Shown piece after piece: positions 1 through 10,069 of a DNA stretch of 64,000 nucleotides. The notes below the pieces were generated by a model. It searched no databases, was not told where the DNA came from, and was given only the letters and a program-made list of their open reading frames with translations. The stretch is taken from the NCBI GenBank assembly GCA_026873275.1, contig JANTUC010000016.1, positions 1,240,001-1,304,000 on the forward strand, given 5' to 3'. A program made the position numbers and the translations under genes. Position 1 is the first letter of the stretch, and each line of letters starts with the position of its first letter. The stretch is from Pseudopithomyces maydicus. Its lineage: Eukaryota; Ascomycota; Dothideomycetes; Pleosporales; Didymosphaeriaceae.

Positions 1-98
1 AATCCTCGGCTTGGCATGCGACATCATCGATATTCACTGCAATCCTTCCATTCACTGCTTGTGCCCATGCAACCACTCCATCGTGAATTCCGCCCAAG

Positions 99-1439
99 AT
101 GACACCAATACGCCTCGCCGCCCGCCGGCCAGTCTTCCGCTGCCTCAATGCCCCCGCACCGCGACCCCAACTGCGCGCCCGCAACTTCAACCAGCACTCA
201 AGACCAAACCAGCGACCGCCCTCCGACCTCGAATATGTCTCCGTCCACCGCGCTGAGGCAATCCGCCGCGCCCAGCTCATCCGCCGAAGAAACTGGCTCG
301 CCCTCGGCGCCGCATTGTCCATGATCGCCCCCATGTTCCTCGTCCGACTATGGGATCTACCACCAGACGAGCCAGCGAACGACCAGCCCGTCGCAGAAGA
401 GAAGCAAAGCAAGAGCGTCTTCGACCTCATCACCCCGAAACCCACATCCACAGACTCCCCCCGCGCCGCAACAGACTCCTTCCAGGGCAAAAAAGTAGTA
501 ATCGCCCCAGGCGACAAGGTCATCGCCGCGCCCGCCGACGCAGACCACCCCACCGCCTCCGACCCCGACACCGTCGAGCTCATCGAAACAGGCACCTCCT
601 ACGTGCCGTACTTCCCCAAGACCATCACGCTGCCCGTCCCCACGGGTCCCGAGGCCGTCGAGTCTGAAGCAGAATACCAGCTGCTTGGCCTGGGCATCCG
701 CAAAGTGTCCTTCCTCCGCGTCCAAGTGTACGTCGTCGGCCTCTACGTCCGCACCTCCGACCTACACATCCTACAGAACCACCTCATCAACACGGTGAAC
801 CCCAGCGCCTCGGCCCTCATCCCAGGCGAGAAGGAAGACCTCCGCACCGCCCTCCTCGACCCGGAGAAGAGCACGCAGATATGGGACGCTGTGCTCGCGC
901 GCAGGGGCGTCGACGGCATCGACATGGCGTTCCGCGTCGTGCCCACGCGCGGCACAGACTTTGGCCACCTGCGCGACGGCTGGATGCGCGGCATCGCGTC
1001 GCGCACCGACGAGGTGCGCAAGCGCCAGGCTGATCTCCTGCGCCAGCAGGCTACGGCGAACAAGCAGATCGCCCTCCCGCAGCCCGTCGACGACGGCGAG
1101 TTCTCTGACGAGGCGTTCGGCGCTGCGATGCGTGATTTCAAGGCTATGTTCCAGGGCCGCGGGAAGGCGCCGAAGGGCAGCGTGCTGGTGCTTACCCGGG
1201 GGAGAAACGGCGAGTTGGGTGCGCTGTACCAGCCTATTGTGAAGGCGGGTAAGGGGGAGAAGATGGGGGAGACGGTTAGGTTGGGGAGTGTGAGGGATGA
1301 GCGGGTGGGGAGGTTGGTATGGTTGCTTTATTTGGGGGGGCAGACGGTGAGCTCGGAGGAGGCGAGGAAGAATATTGTGAGTGGGTGTGTGGAGATTACG
1401 GAAAGGCCGGTGGGGACGGTGGAGGGGAGGGTCATGTAA
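99..1439 (+). CDS. AIM18: AIM18/AIM46-type mitochondrial protein with chalcone-isomerase-like fold
   Basis: A single-exon gene of 446 aa. The N-terminus is rich in Arg and Ala and lacks acidic residues over about 40 residues, as expected of a mitochondrial presequence. A hydrophobic stretch at residues 65-85 looks like one inner-membrane anchor. A low-complexity linker follows, and from about residue 190 comes the chalcone-isomerase-like domain, starting YQLLGLGIRKVSF and continuing VQVYVVGLYV, as in the yeast Aim18/Aim46 family. That family sits in mitochondria and is not thought to be a plant-type flavonoid enzyme, so no catalytic role is claimed. Start chosen at the first ATG, in front of the presequence. 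Coding-strand third positions go from C-rich at the 5' end to G-rich at the 3' end. Confidence 0.87.
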   Translation: MTPIRLAARRPVFRCLNAPAPRPQLRARNFNQHSRPNQRPPSDLEYVSVHRAEAIRRAQLIRRRNWLALGAALSMIAPMFLVRLWDLPPDEPANDQPVAEEKQSKSVFDLITPKPTSTDSPRAATDSFQGKKVVIAPGDKVIAAPADADHPTASDPDTVELIETGTSYVPYFPKTITLPVPTGPEAVESEAEYQLLGLGIRKVSFLRVQVYVVGLYVRTSDLHILQNHLINTVNPSASALIPGEKEDLRTALLDPEKSTQIWDAVLARRGVDGIDMAFRVVPTRGTDFGHLRDGWMRGIASRTDEVRKRQADLLRQQATANKQIALPQPVDDGEFSDEAFGAAMRDFKAMFQGRGKAPKGSVLVLTRGRNGELGALYQPIVKAGKGEKMGETVRLGSVRDERVGRLVWLLYLGGQTVSSEEARKNIVSGCVEITERPVGTVEGRVM

Positions 1440-2731
1440 GATGTAGGATATATGTTTATATGAAAAAAGGGGGAGAGATATGCAGATGCTGTATGGGCAG
1501 TGTGTGTATGGAAGTGTGTATGTGTGTATGATAGACTGTGGAATTACATACCCCATCTCTAAGACACGATATGTATACATACCCACGGTTTTGTGTTAAT
1601 CCTACTTATTGCGCACTCCCCAATGTGCTCATAAACATAAACGCCATTTGCCACTTCCCTCCCTCCCTCCCTCCCTCCCCCTCTCGCTAAGTGAATGTAG
1701 GGAAAGTGGGTTGAAATTGTTCATTTAACCAAGGGACAACAGTTAAAAGGCCGATGGTGTATTAGAAGTATGCAAGTCGTATATCAGTTACGAAGCAAAG
1801 TCATAAGCACTTTTTATTCCAAATGTGTGTTGGCCGTAAGTTTTAGGTAAGCTTGGTTGAAGTTTTCTTTTTTTTTTTTCGTGGTCAGAGGATAGGGGTG
1901 TTAGAGGTTTTAGTTCTGGAGGGGAATCAAGTGGTTGTGACTTAACCCCTCCCCCCGGAGGGACACTTTTGTAAATTGGTGGTAGGAACGAGGGGGAAAG
2001 GGGAGAAGAGGAGAAAAGAGAAGGAGGGAAAGGGGAAAGGGGGAAAAGACAAACTCTCCAGAATACTAATCTAGATAGTACTAACGTGGGATTGGAGTTA
2101 ATTGGTTATGGACGCACCGGTACTGCGAGCACGGCGACACTTTGTCTCAGTATGGAAGGTTAAGAGTCAAAGTGCGAGTACTGTAAGCTAAGAGCTATAC
2201 CGAGGCGGCTAAATTGTAATTTTGCTAACTTTGAACTGAGTCTTTGTAGTTTTTACTTTTTTGACGTAGTTAGCTGGTCTACTGGGCCTTTCTTTCTATT
2301 CTACAACATAATTTGTGAAATAAGAAAGAAGGTAGTTGTGGACCAGGAGAGCGAAGAACACGCGGCTTTATGTAATTTCGTTTCTCAGCTCAATAGAAAT
2401 ACCGCATACGGACGAGAGATTTTGTACTTCTTGTGAGAATGCCTCACGCGCGAGTCGGCTTCTGAAACAAAAGACTCGTGTGTCGGCAGAATATGCAGAG
2501 GAGAGCTGAGCAGCCATGGCGAGGATACAAATGGAGGCGTCGAAGATGGCGAGGATATATACATGAGGAGTTAAGAGAAAGAATTAGCGGGATATTGGGC
2601 AGATTGAGCTTGGGGAAATTGGATTTAGAGGTCCGGTATACAATAACAGATTCTGCAAAGCAAATGTGGTGAAAGGGCTTGAGGATGGGTGCGCTGTGTT
2701 TATGTGGCGTTGCGTTACGCTGTCTAATTAC
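1440..2731. other. Intergenic, no gene seen
   Basis: Between the 3' end of the AIM18-like gene and the 3' end of the convergent HET gene. It holds a CCCT microsatellite near 1655-1680, a poly-T tract near 1868 and purine-rich GGGAAA stretches around 1990-2050. No ORF here shows protein-like composition. Confidence 0.6.
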
Positions 2732-4735
2732 TTATATGATTCGGAATTCCTGGACCTCGTGTTTACCACTGATATAACCCTCGTAAAGGCCCACCCTTCG
2801 AAATGTAGAGACTCCATCTTTTTCCCACGGTACCCTGGTTAAAGCAAGTCCTATAACGTTCCTCCTGCCATCTCTTTCAGTACAACCGATCCTCTGTAAT
2901 GGAAGACAGTGAAAACAACTGACCGACTTTAAATCTTGCAACGTATCATCATGTACCTTACCATTGAAGAAGTGTACAGATCTGCCATATTCTCGGGCTT
3001 GATCAATCCAGTCCTCTCCGTACTCATGGCATATCATCTCGATGAGACATCCCCGTCCTCTAATCGCCGTAAACATGGTTTTCCCATCTGAATCCTCGAA
3101 CCGAGCATACGTTCTCGCTTCAGGAATTTGCATCGATTTCATAAAGTAGATGGGTGACTGAACAGAAAGCCAAGACCAGGTCGGTGCTAACATGGGTTCG
3201 GGGCGGGTGTTGATGCCCATAGTGTTGTATTTGAAGCTACATCTCCAGACCAGCTCGGAGATGATGTCTGATTCCCACGTTCCGTGTGCATAAGTATCCG
3301 GAAAAGCAGATGCCTGGCGTGTAACCAGGCCGTGGAGTGCCGGGATCCTATCGCTGGGGTTTGTGATTTTGGTCCGTGAGGAAATGACCATGATTGCACG
3401 CCAGTAGTCACTGGCTTGCTTACGATCGTTCCATGCGACAGTTTGTGGTAAGCTTGGACTCGCGAATCGAGCAAGGATTGATTCATATACGGAGTCATTG
3501 CTACGTAGTGGGACATCTTTGACCCTTCCGAATAAAACGCGTCGTGGTCGTTGTTCACCACGGTAGTCGAAAAATTCACTGTAAAGTTTACGTTCCGTGG
3601 TGACAATTTTAGGGCATTTCCAAATCCAGCCTTCTGAATCGAATTGAATTAAACGGTGCGAGAGCTCTCGTTCTTGCAGACACCACGCTCTCCCAAATAC
3701 AGGAGGATCTGGATCTGGATCTTTCACGTCACCGAAAGTTGGAAATAGGATCACGGTAGTGTCTGTCGGATTACCATGTAAACCAGTCTGGGAGAGTTTC
3801 CATTCACATGGTCGCATCGATGGAACTTCTCTAGGCAAATAGCATCCACTGTCTGTATCTTTCGTTGCGGTGGAGATTGTGCAGAGACTTCCGCCATAAA
3901 CACTCGCCATCCTACTTGCCTCCAATTCCCAGTCTTCATTTGAATCTTGAATGATACACAACGAGTCGATCCAGAGATAGCGCTCTCCAATCCTCTTGAC
4001 AAGGTTGATGGCTTCTCTGAAGGTCTTTGGTATGATGTCAAAAGGCACTTCTGACGCAAACTTCTCCATTCGTTCAGTCGTCAGCTTCCATAACACATCA
4101 GCAGGTGGGTTACCCCAACAGTGGCTCAAAGTCATATACCTGCCCTGGCGCTCAGCACAATTCGAGCCCGGAACGACTCGCACGGTCGTAACGTTGGGAT
4201 CATCTCCGAGATCGAGTACTCTCGTGGGGAGAGACAATTTTTGCGTATGACAAGAGGGGTGATCAGATAGGCAGGTTTTGATAAGGTGTTTTATCAACCG
4301 AATATTTTGATGGCAACATGGATCTGGGTTTAAATACGGCACTAAGCCTAACGTTCGTTGTTGTGGCGTTCCGGGTTGAATAAGCCAGTGTAGCTCAGTG
4401 GAGTCAATGTCAATTAAACCACTGATAATCACTTCAGACAAGAGACCAGACCGGATGTATAAACCACTGTTTCTGTATGCATACTCTTGCCTGATCAACC
4501 TCCTGATAGGAGAGCCAGCTGGTAAATTCAACAGTGTGATAGGAGTTTTGTATACACTTCTTGTTCCCAAAGCCTGGACGAAAATGCCGCACGGTTTGCA
4601 ACCGTTCTGGGCGCTTTCTTTTAAATGCTCGTAGCTGGGAGCATGTTGGTATTCTTTGTATTCGTAATCATCACCTTCAAAGTTGAACCAGTCTGGCGGG
4701 ATTGCTTTACAGAGGTCGCAAATGGAGTCGGTCAT
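2732..4735 (-). CDS. HET-domain (heterokaryon incompatibility) protein
   Basis: An intronless gene of 667 aa, read from the ATG at 4735. An in-frame ATG 62 codons upstream exists, but that extension is basic and unlike the family, while MTDSICDLC is a typical HET-protein start. Cys pairs at residues 6/9 and 46/49 precede the HET domain. The domain has its hallmark blocks in order: YMTLSHCWG (about 200-208), IPKTFREAI (about 235-243), RYLWIDSLCIIQD (252-264) and the ASRMASVYGGSLCTIS block (273-288). The family triggers growth arrest or cell death after non-self recognition. The C-terminal 300 residues are the usual variable region. One of three HET genes in the window. The reading frame is clean and the function is inferred from family only. 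Confidence 0.9.
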   Translation of the reverse strand: MTDSICDLCKAIPPDWFNFEGDDYEYKEYQHAPSYEHLKESAQNGCKPCGIFVQALGTRSVYKTPITLLNLPAGSPIRRLIRQEYAYRNSGLYIRSGLLSEVIISGLIDIDSTELHWLIQPGTPQQRTLGLVPYLNPDPCCHQNIRLIKHLIKTCLSDHPSCHTQKLSLPTRVLDLGDDPNVTTVRVVPGSNCAERQGRYMTLSHCWGNPPADVLWKLTTERMEKFASEVPFDIIPKTFREAINLVKRIGERYLWIDSLCIIQDSNEDWELEASRMASVYGGSLCTISTATKDTDSGCYLPREVPSMRPCEWKLSQTGLHGNPTDTTVILFPTFGDVKDPDPDPPVFGRAWCLQERELSHRLIQFDSEGWIWKCPKIVTTERKLYSEFFDYRGEQRPRRVLFGRVKDVPLRSNDSVYESILARFASPSLPQTVAWNDRKQASDYWRAIMVISSRTKITNPSDRIPALHGLVTRQASAFPDTYAHGTWESDIISELVWRCSFKYNTMGINTRPEPMLAPTWSWLSVQSPIYFMKSMQIPEARTYARFEDSDGKTMFTAIRGRGCLIEMICHEYGEDWIDQAREYGRSVHFFNGKVHDDTLQDLKSVSCFHCLPLQRIGCTERDGRRNVIGLALTRVPWEKDGVSTFRRVGLYEGYISGKHEVQEFRII

Positions 4736-4921
4736 ATTGTGAACAGAAAGTCCCAACAACACTGGAGGAACAACTGTCCAACTTTTTCTGGCTCTGATTT
4801 CACGGGATTTAAGCTGTATGAAGTTCCCAAATCGAATGTGTATGTAGGTTATTTGGTATGAATTGGACTGCCGGCGCTTGCTTCGACTACGCGGTAAAGG
4901 CTGTATGAAACAAATAACCAA

Positions 4922-5875
4922 AGTTTGGCTCGTTTTTGGCGTATGCTAGAGAATTATGTTCAGAGCAGTCTTGCTAGTCTGGGTTTTCCGCTGTAAGGTT
5001 GATTAGTATATTCCATAGATATAGAATCTGGATATTCCACCAATCTCATATACACAGGGACAATTACTAAATAGCTCTATACAGTAAGTCAAGTTGTGGA
5101 GATCTGATATGAGCATCTTGTGTAGGAAAGTTGTACCGATAAACAGCCAGGGTAGGAAGAACAGTAGGTATTTGAAACACATGTTTGGTCTATTGTTTCG
5201 GTGCTCCTTTGCATGCTGAATAAATCCTTTGGGTCTGGCTTGCCATCGGCTGATGTCGACATAATCTGTCTAGGTCCTCACGACGATAATTGAATGAACG
5301 ATCCAGAGCTAGAAACTTATCCTGATCATACTACATACCGAATCGTAAGGTTGTTGCAGCCCGAAATGACTGAAAGGTGAACAGCTGAGATACAATACAG
5401 GCTAGGCTCCGGTTGGCTAGCTATGTACTGAAGTAAAGCGTCACAACTTGAACACAAAATCCAAATCCAAGCTTCAAGCGCTAGTTCATGTAGAGGAGTA
5501 GATCGGGAGTAGAGTGTGTAAGGCGGGTAGAGGATGCGGGTGCCCCGCTCCGCTAGGAAGGCTCAGCTCCAGGTGACCGTGGCCGTGCGCACAGTGCATC
5601 ACGCGTCACCCACAGCCGCGGTTGGGCCCACTTCGCTATCGTTATCGGAGCTATGTCCAACACCACGCGACGACTTCCCTGAGTCAACTACCACCAGACC
5701 GCAGCGCGGACTCTCCGTTACGTGTTCTTCTTCTGTCCATCGCACCGCCTCGCTCTCTGGAACAACTTCCATCTACCAGTGGGGGTCTACCTTTCATTGT
5801 TCCCATCCCCAGCGTCTTACTACCAACCTCCGATTGCACCGACAGGCCACAGCTCCGGTACCAGACACTACCACC
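4922..5875. other. Intergenic and likely 5' UTR of the SLC35F6-like gene
   Basis: Upstream of two divergent genes. The left half is AT-rich and holds a diverged copy of a dispersed repeat (about 5232-5310). The right half (about 5530-5875) is pyrimidine-rich and probably the leader of the downstream transporter. The open frames here lack protein-like composition. Confidence 0.45.
5232..5310 (+). repeat. Possible diverged copy of a dispersed ~90-bp repeat
   Basis: The stretch ending GGTCCTCACGACGATAATTG resembles 48021-48112 and 55859-55948 (GGTCCTTACGACGTTGATTG and a close variant). This copy is much more diverged, so membership is tentative. Confidence 0.35.
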
Positions 5876-7242
5876 ATGGCGGTCAAGGCGGTCGTCCCGT
5901 TCCTGGTGGCGATGATGCTGCTGACAGGAGTGTGCAACACACTCTTGACAAAGTATCAGGTACCCCATCCCGTGGCTTACCCTCCACTGTTGTGCTCATC
6001 AGCTAACCGCTGCCTAACAGGACATGCAATGCGTGAAGAACTGCGATGCCCCCTCGAAGAAGCACCGCGAGCACTTCGAACAGCCCGTCCTCCAAACGAT
6101 GCAGATGTTCATTGGCGAGTCCGGATGCTGGCTCGTCATCGGCCTGTTCTCCGCCTGGCAGCGCTTCAAGTCGCGCCGTGCAGGCTACGAAGCTATCCCC
6201 GAGGAAGGAGCTGCTACGCCGGCTTCGGAGGATAGCGAAACGGCTGATGTTGCAAACCCGTTGTTGCCTGCGCACGCCGATGAAGAAGGACGGATCGCGC
6301 TGACTGGCACCAACATCCTGCTGCTGGCTCTCCCTGCGTGCTGCGATATCGCGGGAACTACGCTCATGAACGTCGGATTGCTGTTTGTGGCTGCGAGTAT
6401 CTACCAGATGACACGAGGTGCTCTGGTGCTCTTCGTCGGACTGTTCAGCGTGTTGTTCTTGAAGAGGCGCCTGGGCCTGTACAAGTGGTTCTCGCTTTTT
6501 GTAGTCGTCTTCGGCGTCGCCATAGTCGGTCTGGCCGGCGCTCTCACAAAGGATGACAAGGCGACCCCGTCCCATGCGGCGCTTGCCGAGACTGCGCGCA
6601 GCATTCTGGCGAGGGAAGAAACTACCATGACGGCACCCAGCCAGGCTGCTATGACCATCATTGGCGTGCTTTTGATTGCGGGAGCACAGATCTTCACCGC
6701 GACGCAGTTCGTGCTGGAGGAACGCATCATGGAGAAGTACTCGATGCAGCCCATCAAGGTCGTTGGCTGGGAAGGCATCTTTGGCTTCCTCGTCACGCTG
6801 CTTATCATGGTCATTCTGCACTTTGCTATTGGAACTGGCTACTTCAACGCTAGGGAGGGCTTCTATCAAATGACGCACTACCCGGCCATTGCGATCAGCT
6901 CTATCCTCATCATGATCAGTATTGGGTAAGTCCAGTATATCTACCCATCCTTGACCAAGTGTTAACAAAGACTGCAGTGGTTTCAACTTCTTTGGCCTTA
7001 GCGTCACCCGCACCGTCTCTGCAACCTCCCGATCTACCATCGATACTTCCCGCACCCTGTTCATCTGGATTGTGTCGCTCGGACTTGGCTGGGAGACGTT
7101 CAAGTGGCTCCAGGTGCTTGGCTTTGCGCTGCTCGTGTACGGAACATTCCTGTTCAACGACCTTGTCAGGCCGCCGCTCAAGAGCTGTGTGGAGAGGAAG
7201 CCGGAGCCGCTGCTGCCGGAAGAGCCCATTGAGCATTTGTAA
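5876..7242 (+). CDS. SLC35F6-like nucleotide-sugar/drug-metabolite transporter family membrane protein
   Basis: Three exons: 5876-5959, 6021-6925 and 6978-7242, giving 417 aa. Both introns (61 and 52 nt) have GTACC/GTAAG donors and CAG acceptors, and the phases join cleanly. The protein starts MAVKAVVPFLVAMMLLTG, an N-terminal membrane helix, and has about ten hydrophobic segments, including LLLALPACCDIAGTTLMNVG and IYQMTRGALVLFVGLFSV. These are diagnostic of the SLC35F6 (C2orf18)/EamA-like group. The acidic loop around residues 70-95 is cytosolic-looking. The family is placed in the DMT superfamily of organelle membranes; the substrate is unknown. The ATG at 5876 has a good context (ACCACCATGG). 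Confidence 0.88.
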
Positions 7243-7782
7243 ATAAGATGGGGACGCGCAATTGTAAATGTGTTTGCATTAGATGCTGCATAGGACATGG
7301 CGTTAGATGTGATTAGGTTCTGGAGCATGGTTACATTATTCTTTAAGTAGCTACTATCAAATGTTTGAAATAGCTCACACAACATCTTTCAATATGGAGG
7401 ACATGTTGGGTGAGGCATGGTACGCTTCTCAAGCCCTGCATGACGTGGCACGGTATAGTCGTCAGATACAACCGGGACACCCAACTCATTCTACCTCCAT
7501 GTAAACCAAGGGCATTCCACATAACTTACTTCATTAGCATAATACTTAATCCACATCGCAAGGGCCATTTCCGTAGGTCGCGTGGTGAGACTGCGGTGGA
7601 TACGCTAGCGGTGGCGCGCCAAGAGGGTGGCTAGTGCGCACGCTCGCTTAATTCACGATGGCCGCCAGTATTTTGAACAGTCCCCGCCTGCCATCAACCT
7701 CCAACCAACGCCTACACGACAACGAAGGTTCGCATATCTGAACGCCCGCCCCGTTCAGACTACTAATCCACAGTCCGACACA
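7243..7782. other. Intergenic plus uS3 promoter/leader
   Basis: 540 bases between a 3' end and the start of the ribosomal protein gene. No ORF of coding character. The last 100 bases before the uS3 ATG are pyrimidine-rich, as usual for ribosomal protein promoters in fungi. Confidence 0.4.
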
Positions 7783-8891
7783 ATGGCCACCGCTCAGGGT
7801 CAGATGTGAGTTCCCGCCCGCGATCCAGCGCTCCCAGGCAACATGTACTGACGCCATGATAGCTCCAAGCGCAGGAAGTTCGTTGCTGGTACGATATACC
7901 CTTTTTTTGTTTGTGTGGGAGAGAGGTGATGGGTGCTTTTGCTTGCGGGGGCTGCTCGTGCGGCTCGCGCGCAATTGGCAAGATGCTGGAATGATTCGGA
8001 TTCAATTTATATGCACATGATATGCACATGGGCAGCGCGCACACAGCACTCGATGGTCGCTAACGCTTATCTCGCAGACGGTGTTTTCTACGCCGAGCTC
8101 AACGAGTTCTTCCAGCGCGAGCTTGCTGAGGAGGGCTACTCCGGCGTCGAGGTCCGCGTCACGCCCACCGTCACCGACATCATCATCCGCGCCACCCACA
8201 CACAAGACGTCCTCGGCGAGCAGGGCCGCCGCATCCGCGAGCTCACCTCCCTCATCCAGAAGCGCTTCAAGTTCCCCGAGAACTCGGTCTCGCTGTACGC
8301 CGCCAAGGTCCAGAACCGTGGTCTCTCCGCCGTCGCTCAGTGCGAGTCCCTCCGCTACAAGCTCCTCAACGGTCTCGCCGTCCGAAGGGCATGCTATGGT
8401 GTCCTCCGTTTCATCATGGAGTCTGGTGCCAAGGGTTGCGAGGTCGTCGTCTCCGGAAAGCTTAGGGCTGCCCGTGCCAAGAGCATGAAGTTCACTGTAC
8501 GCATCTGCCCTCTCGAAATCACGTCGTGAAAATTAGGTAGAAGGGTCTGGCGCTAACGTGGCGACTACAGGACGGCTTCATGATCCACTCCGGTCAACCC
8601 GCCAAGGACTTCATCGACGAGGCTACCCGCCACGTCCTCCTCCGCCAGGGTGTCCTCGGTATCAAGGTCAAGATCATGCGCGGTGCTGACCCCGAGGGCA
8701 AGGCCGGCCCCGCCAAGTCGCTCCCCGACTCGGTCACCATCATCGAGCCCAAGGAGGAGCAGCCCGTCGTCCAGCCCATGTCGCAAGACTACGGCGCCAA
8801 GGCGCTCGCCGCCCAGCAGGCTGCGGAGCAGCAGCGGCAGGCGGAGCAGGGCCAGGCCGAGGGCGAGGCCGCGCCCGCCGAGGAGGAGTAA
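7783..8891 (+). CDS. RPS3: 40S ribosomal protein uS3 (RPS3)
   Basis: Four exons: 7783-7805, 7863-7888, 8078-8496 and 8571-8891, giving 262 aa. The first two exons are tiny (23 and 26 nt), an intron layout common in fungal ribosomal protein genes. The product reads MATAQGQMISKRRKFVADG, followed by the KH domain (residues about 40-90, with GEQGRRIRELTSLIQKRF) and the C-terminal uS3 domain (LRYKLLNGLAVRRACYG). The C-terminal tail is a Gln/Ala/Glu-rich extension typical of filamentous fungi. uS3 lies at the mRNA entry of the small subunit and also takes part in DNA repair in other eukaryotes. All splice junctions keep frame. Confidence 0.96.
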
Positions 8892-10069
8892 GCGCTGCTC
8901 GCCAAAGAAGCAGGGCTGCTCAGCAGGCAAAAAACCACTTTACGGACATTCTAACGAGCTCTTCCTTTTTTTTTGTTCTTCTCAATTCACAATCGCATGC
9001 GGGTGTAGGTAGGGAGGGGGAGGTCGCGGAAAAGGATGATGGACGCGCCGGGCGGACGGATGGACGGACGGACCGACTCACTCGGCTCACTATAGTAGAG
9101 AGTAGGGAGTAGGGAGGGAGGTCCACTGGCTGCTCGGTCTGCTCTGGTTCTGGTTCGGCCTTGTCCTCACAAGAGTATCATGCCAGTACGTGAGAAAATG
9201 TGAAAACGAGAACACCAAATCACCCTTACCTTGCGTGTCTTTGTCTGTCCTCCCTGTCCTGTTCTGTCCTTGCACACATACATCTCGCTGGTGCTGCCGT
9301 CATCTGTCTTCCTATCCATCCATCCATCCACCCATCCATCCACCATCTCCTTCCCCCAGTCCGTTCCCCCTCTCCCCCACGCCCCGGATGCCTTGGTCCG
9401 AATTGCTCAGCGCAGAACAAAAAGAGAAAAAAAATATCGTGGTTTTTTGTCTTGTAATCCGAGTGTGTTGTTTTGTTTGTTTGTTCATTATATTATGATC
9501 GTATCTATCTTGTTATCCGTCATGTCATGTCATGTCATGCATATACTATACTATACATGGGAGGTTTCGGTTTCGGTTTCGGTTGAGGTTGAGGTCCGGT
9601 TCGAAACGGAGTCTTTGTCTTTGTCGTTGTGTATGTGGCATTCGAGTCTCCCTTGTCCATTGGCCCCAGTACAGATGCAGATGCAGATGCAGATGCAGAT
9701 GCAAAAAGAATACCTACTTTAACTTCAGGGTGTGTGTGTTGGTGAGTGGGGTGAGGTGAAAGAAGTGATGTGTGTGTATGTATGTATGTGTATGCATGTA
9801 TGTGTGTGTATGGATGGATGTATGGATGTTTGCGTGTTCATTCATTCATTCGTTTAATCGTGTACCCATACTGCGAGATACGACATGGAGGTGTTACCTA
9901 CCCACTAAGCACAACCACAACCTGTCTGCCTGTCCATGCCGACAACCCAATGCGCCAAAGCTATGCAATGCACCCATCCCATCTCAGTACCAAGGCCAGC
10001 CCACCAGCCATTCAAATCCCAATCACCGACCCTTTACTATCCCATGCCATCCCCACCCGAGACGTACAT
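8892..10069. repeat. Intergenic region with clustered microsatellites
   Basis: No gene. It holds several simple repeats in a row: (CATC)n near 9316-9345, GGTTTC repeats near 9563-9592, five GCAGAT hexamers near 9673-9703, and interrupted TGTA/TGTG/GGAT repeats at 9767-9832. The GCAGAT array would encode Gln-Met or Ala-Asp repeats, but no coding frame surrounds it. It separates two convergent genes (uS3 and the phosphatase). Confidence 0.7.

Noticed and set aside
4736..4921. N-terminal 62-codon extension of the first HET protein
   Set aside because: The extension is basic and unlike HET proteins; MTDSICDLC at 4735 is the typical family start.
5534..5875. Open frame running in front of the SLC35F6-like start
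   Set aside because: Ser/Thr/Arg-rich without family resemblance; the conserved N-terminal helix starts at the ATG at 5876, so this is more likely a leader.
9673..9703. GCAGAT hexamer array as a polyglutamine-like coding repeat
   Set aside because: No surrounding coding frame; it lies in the 3' flank between convergent genes.
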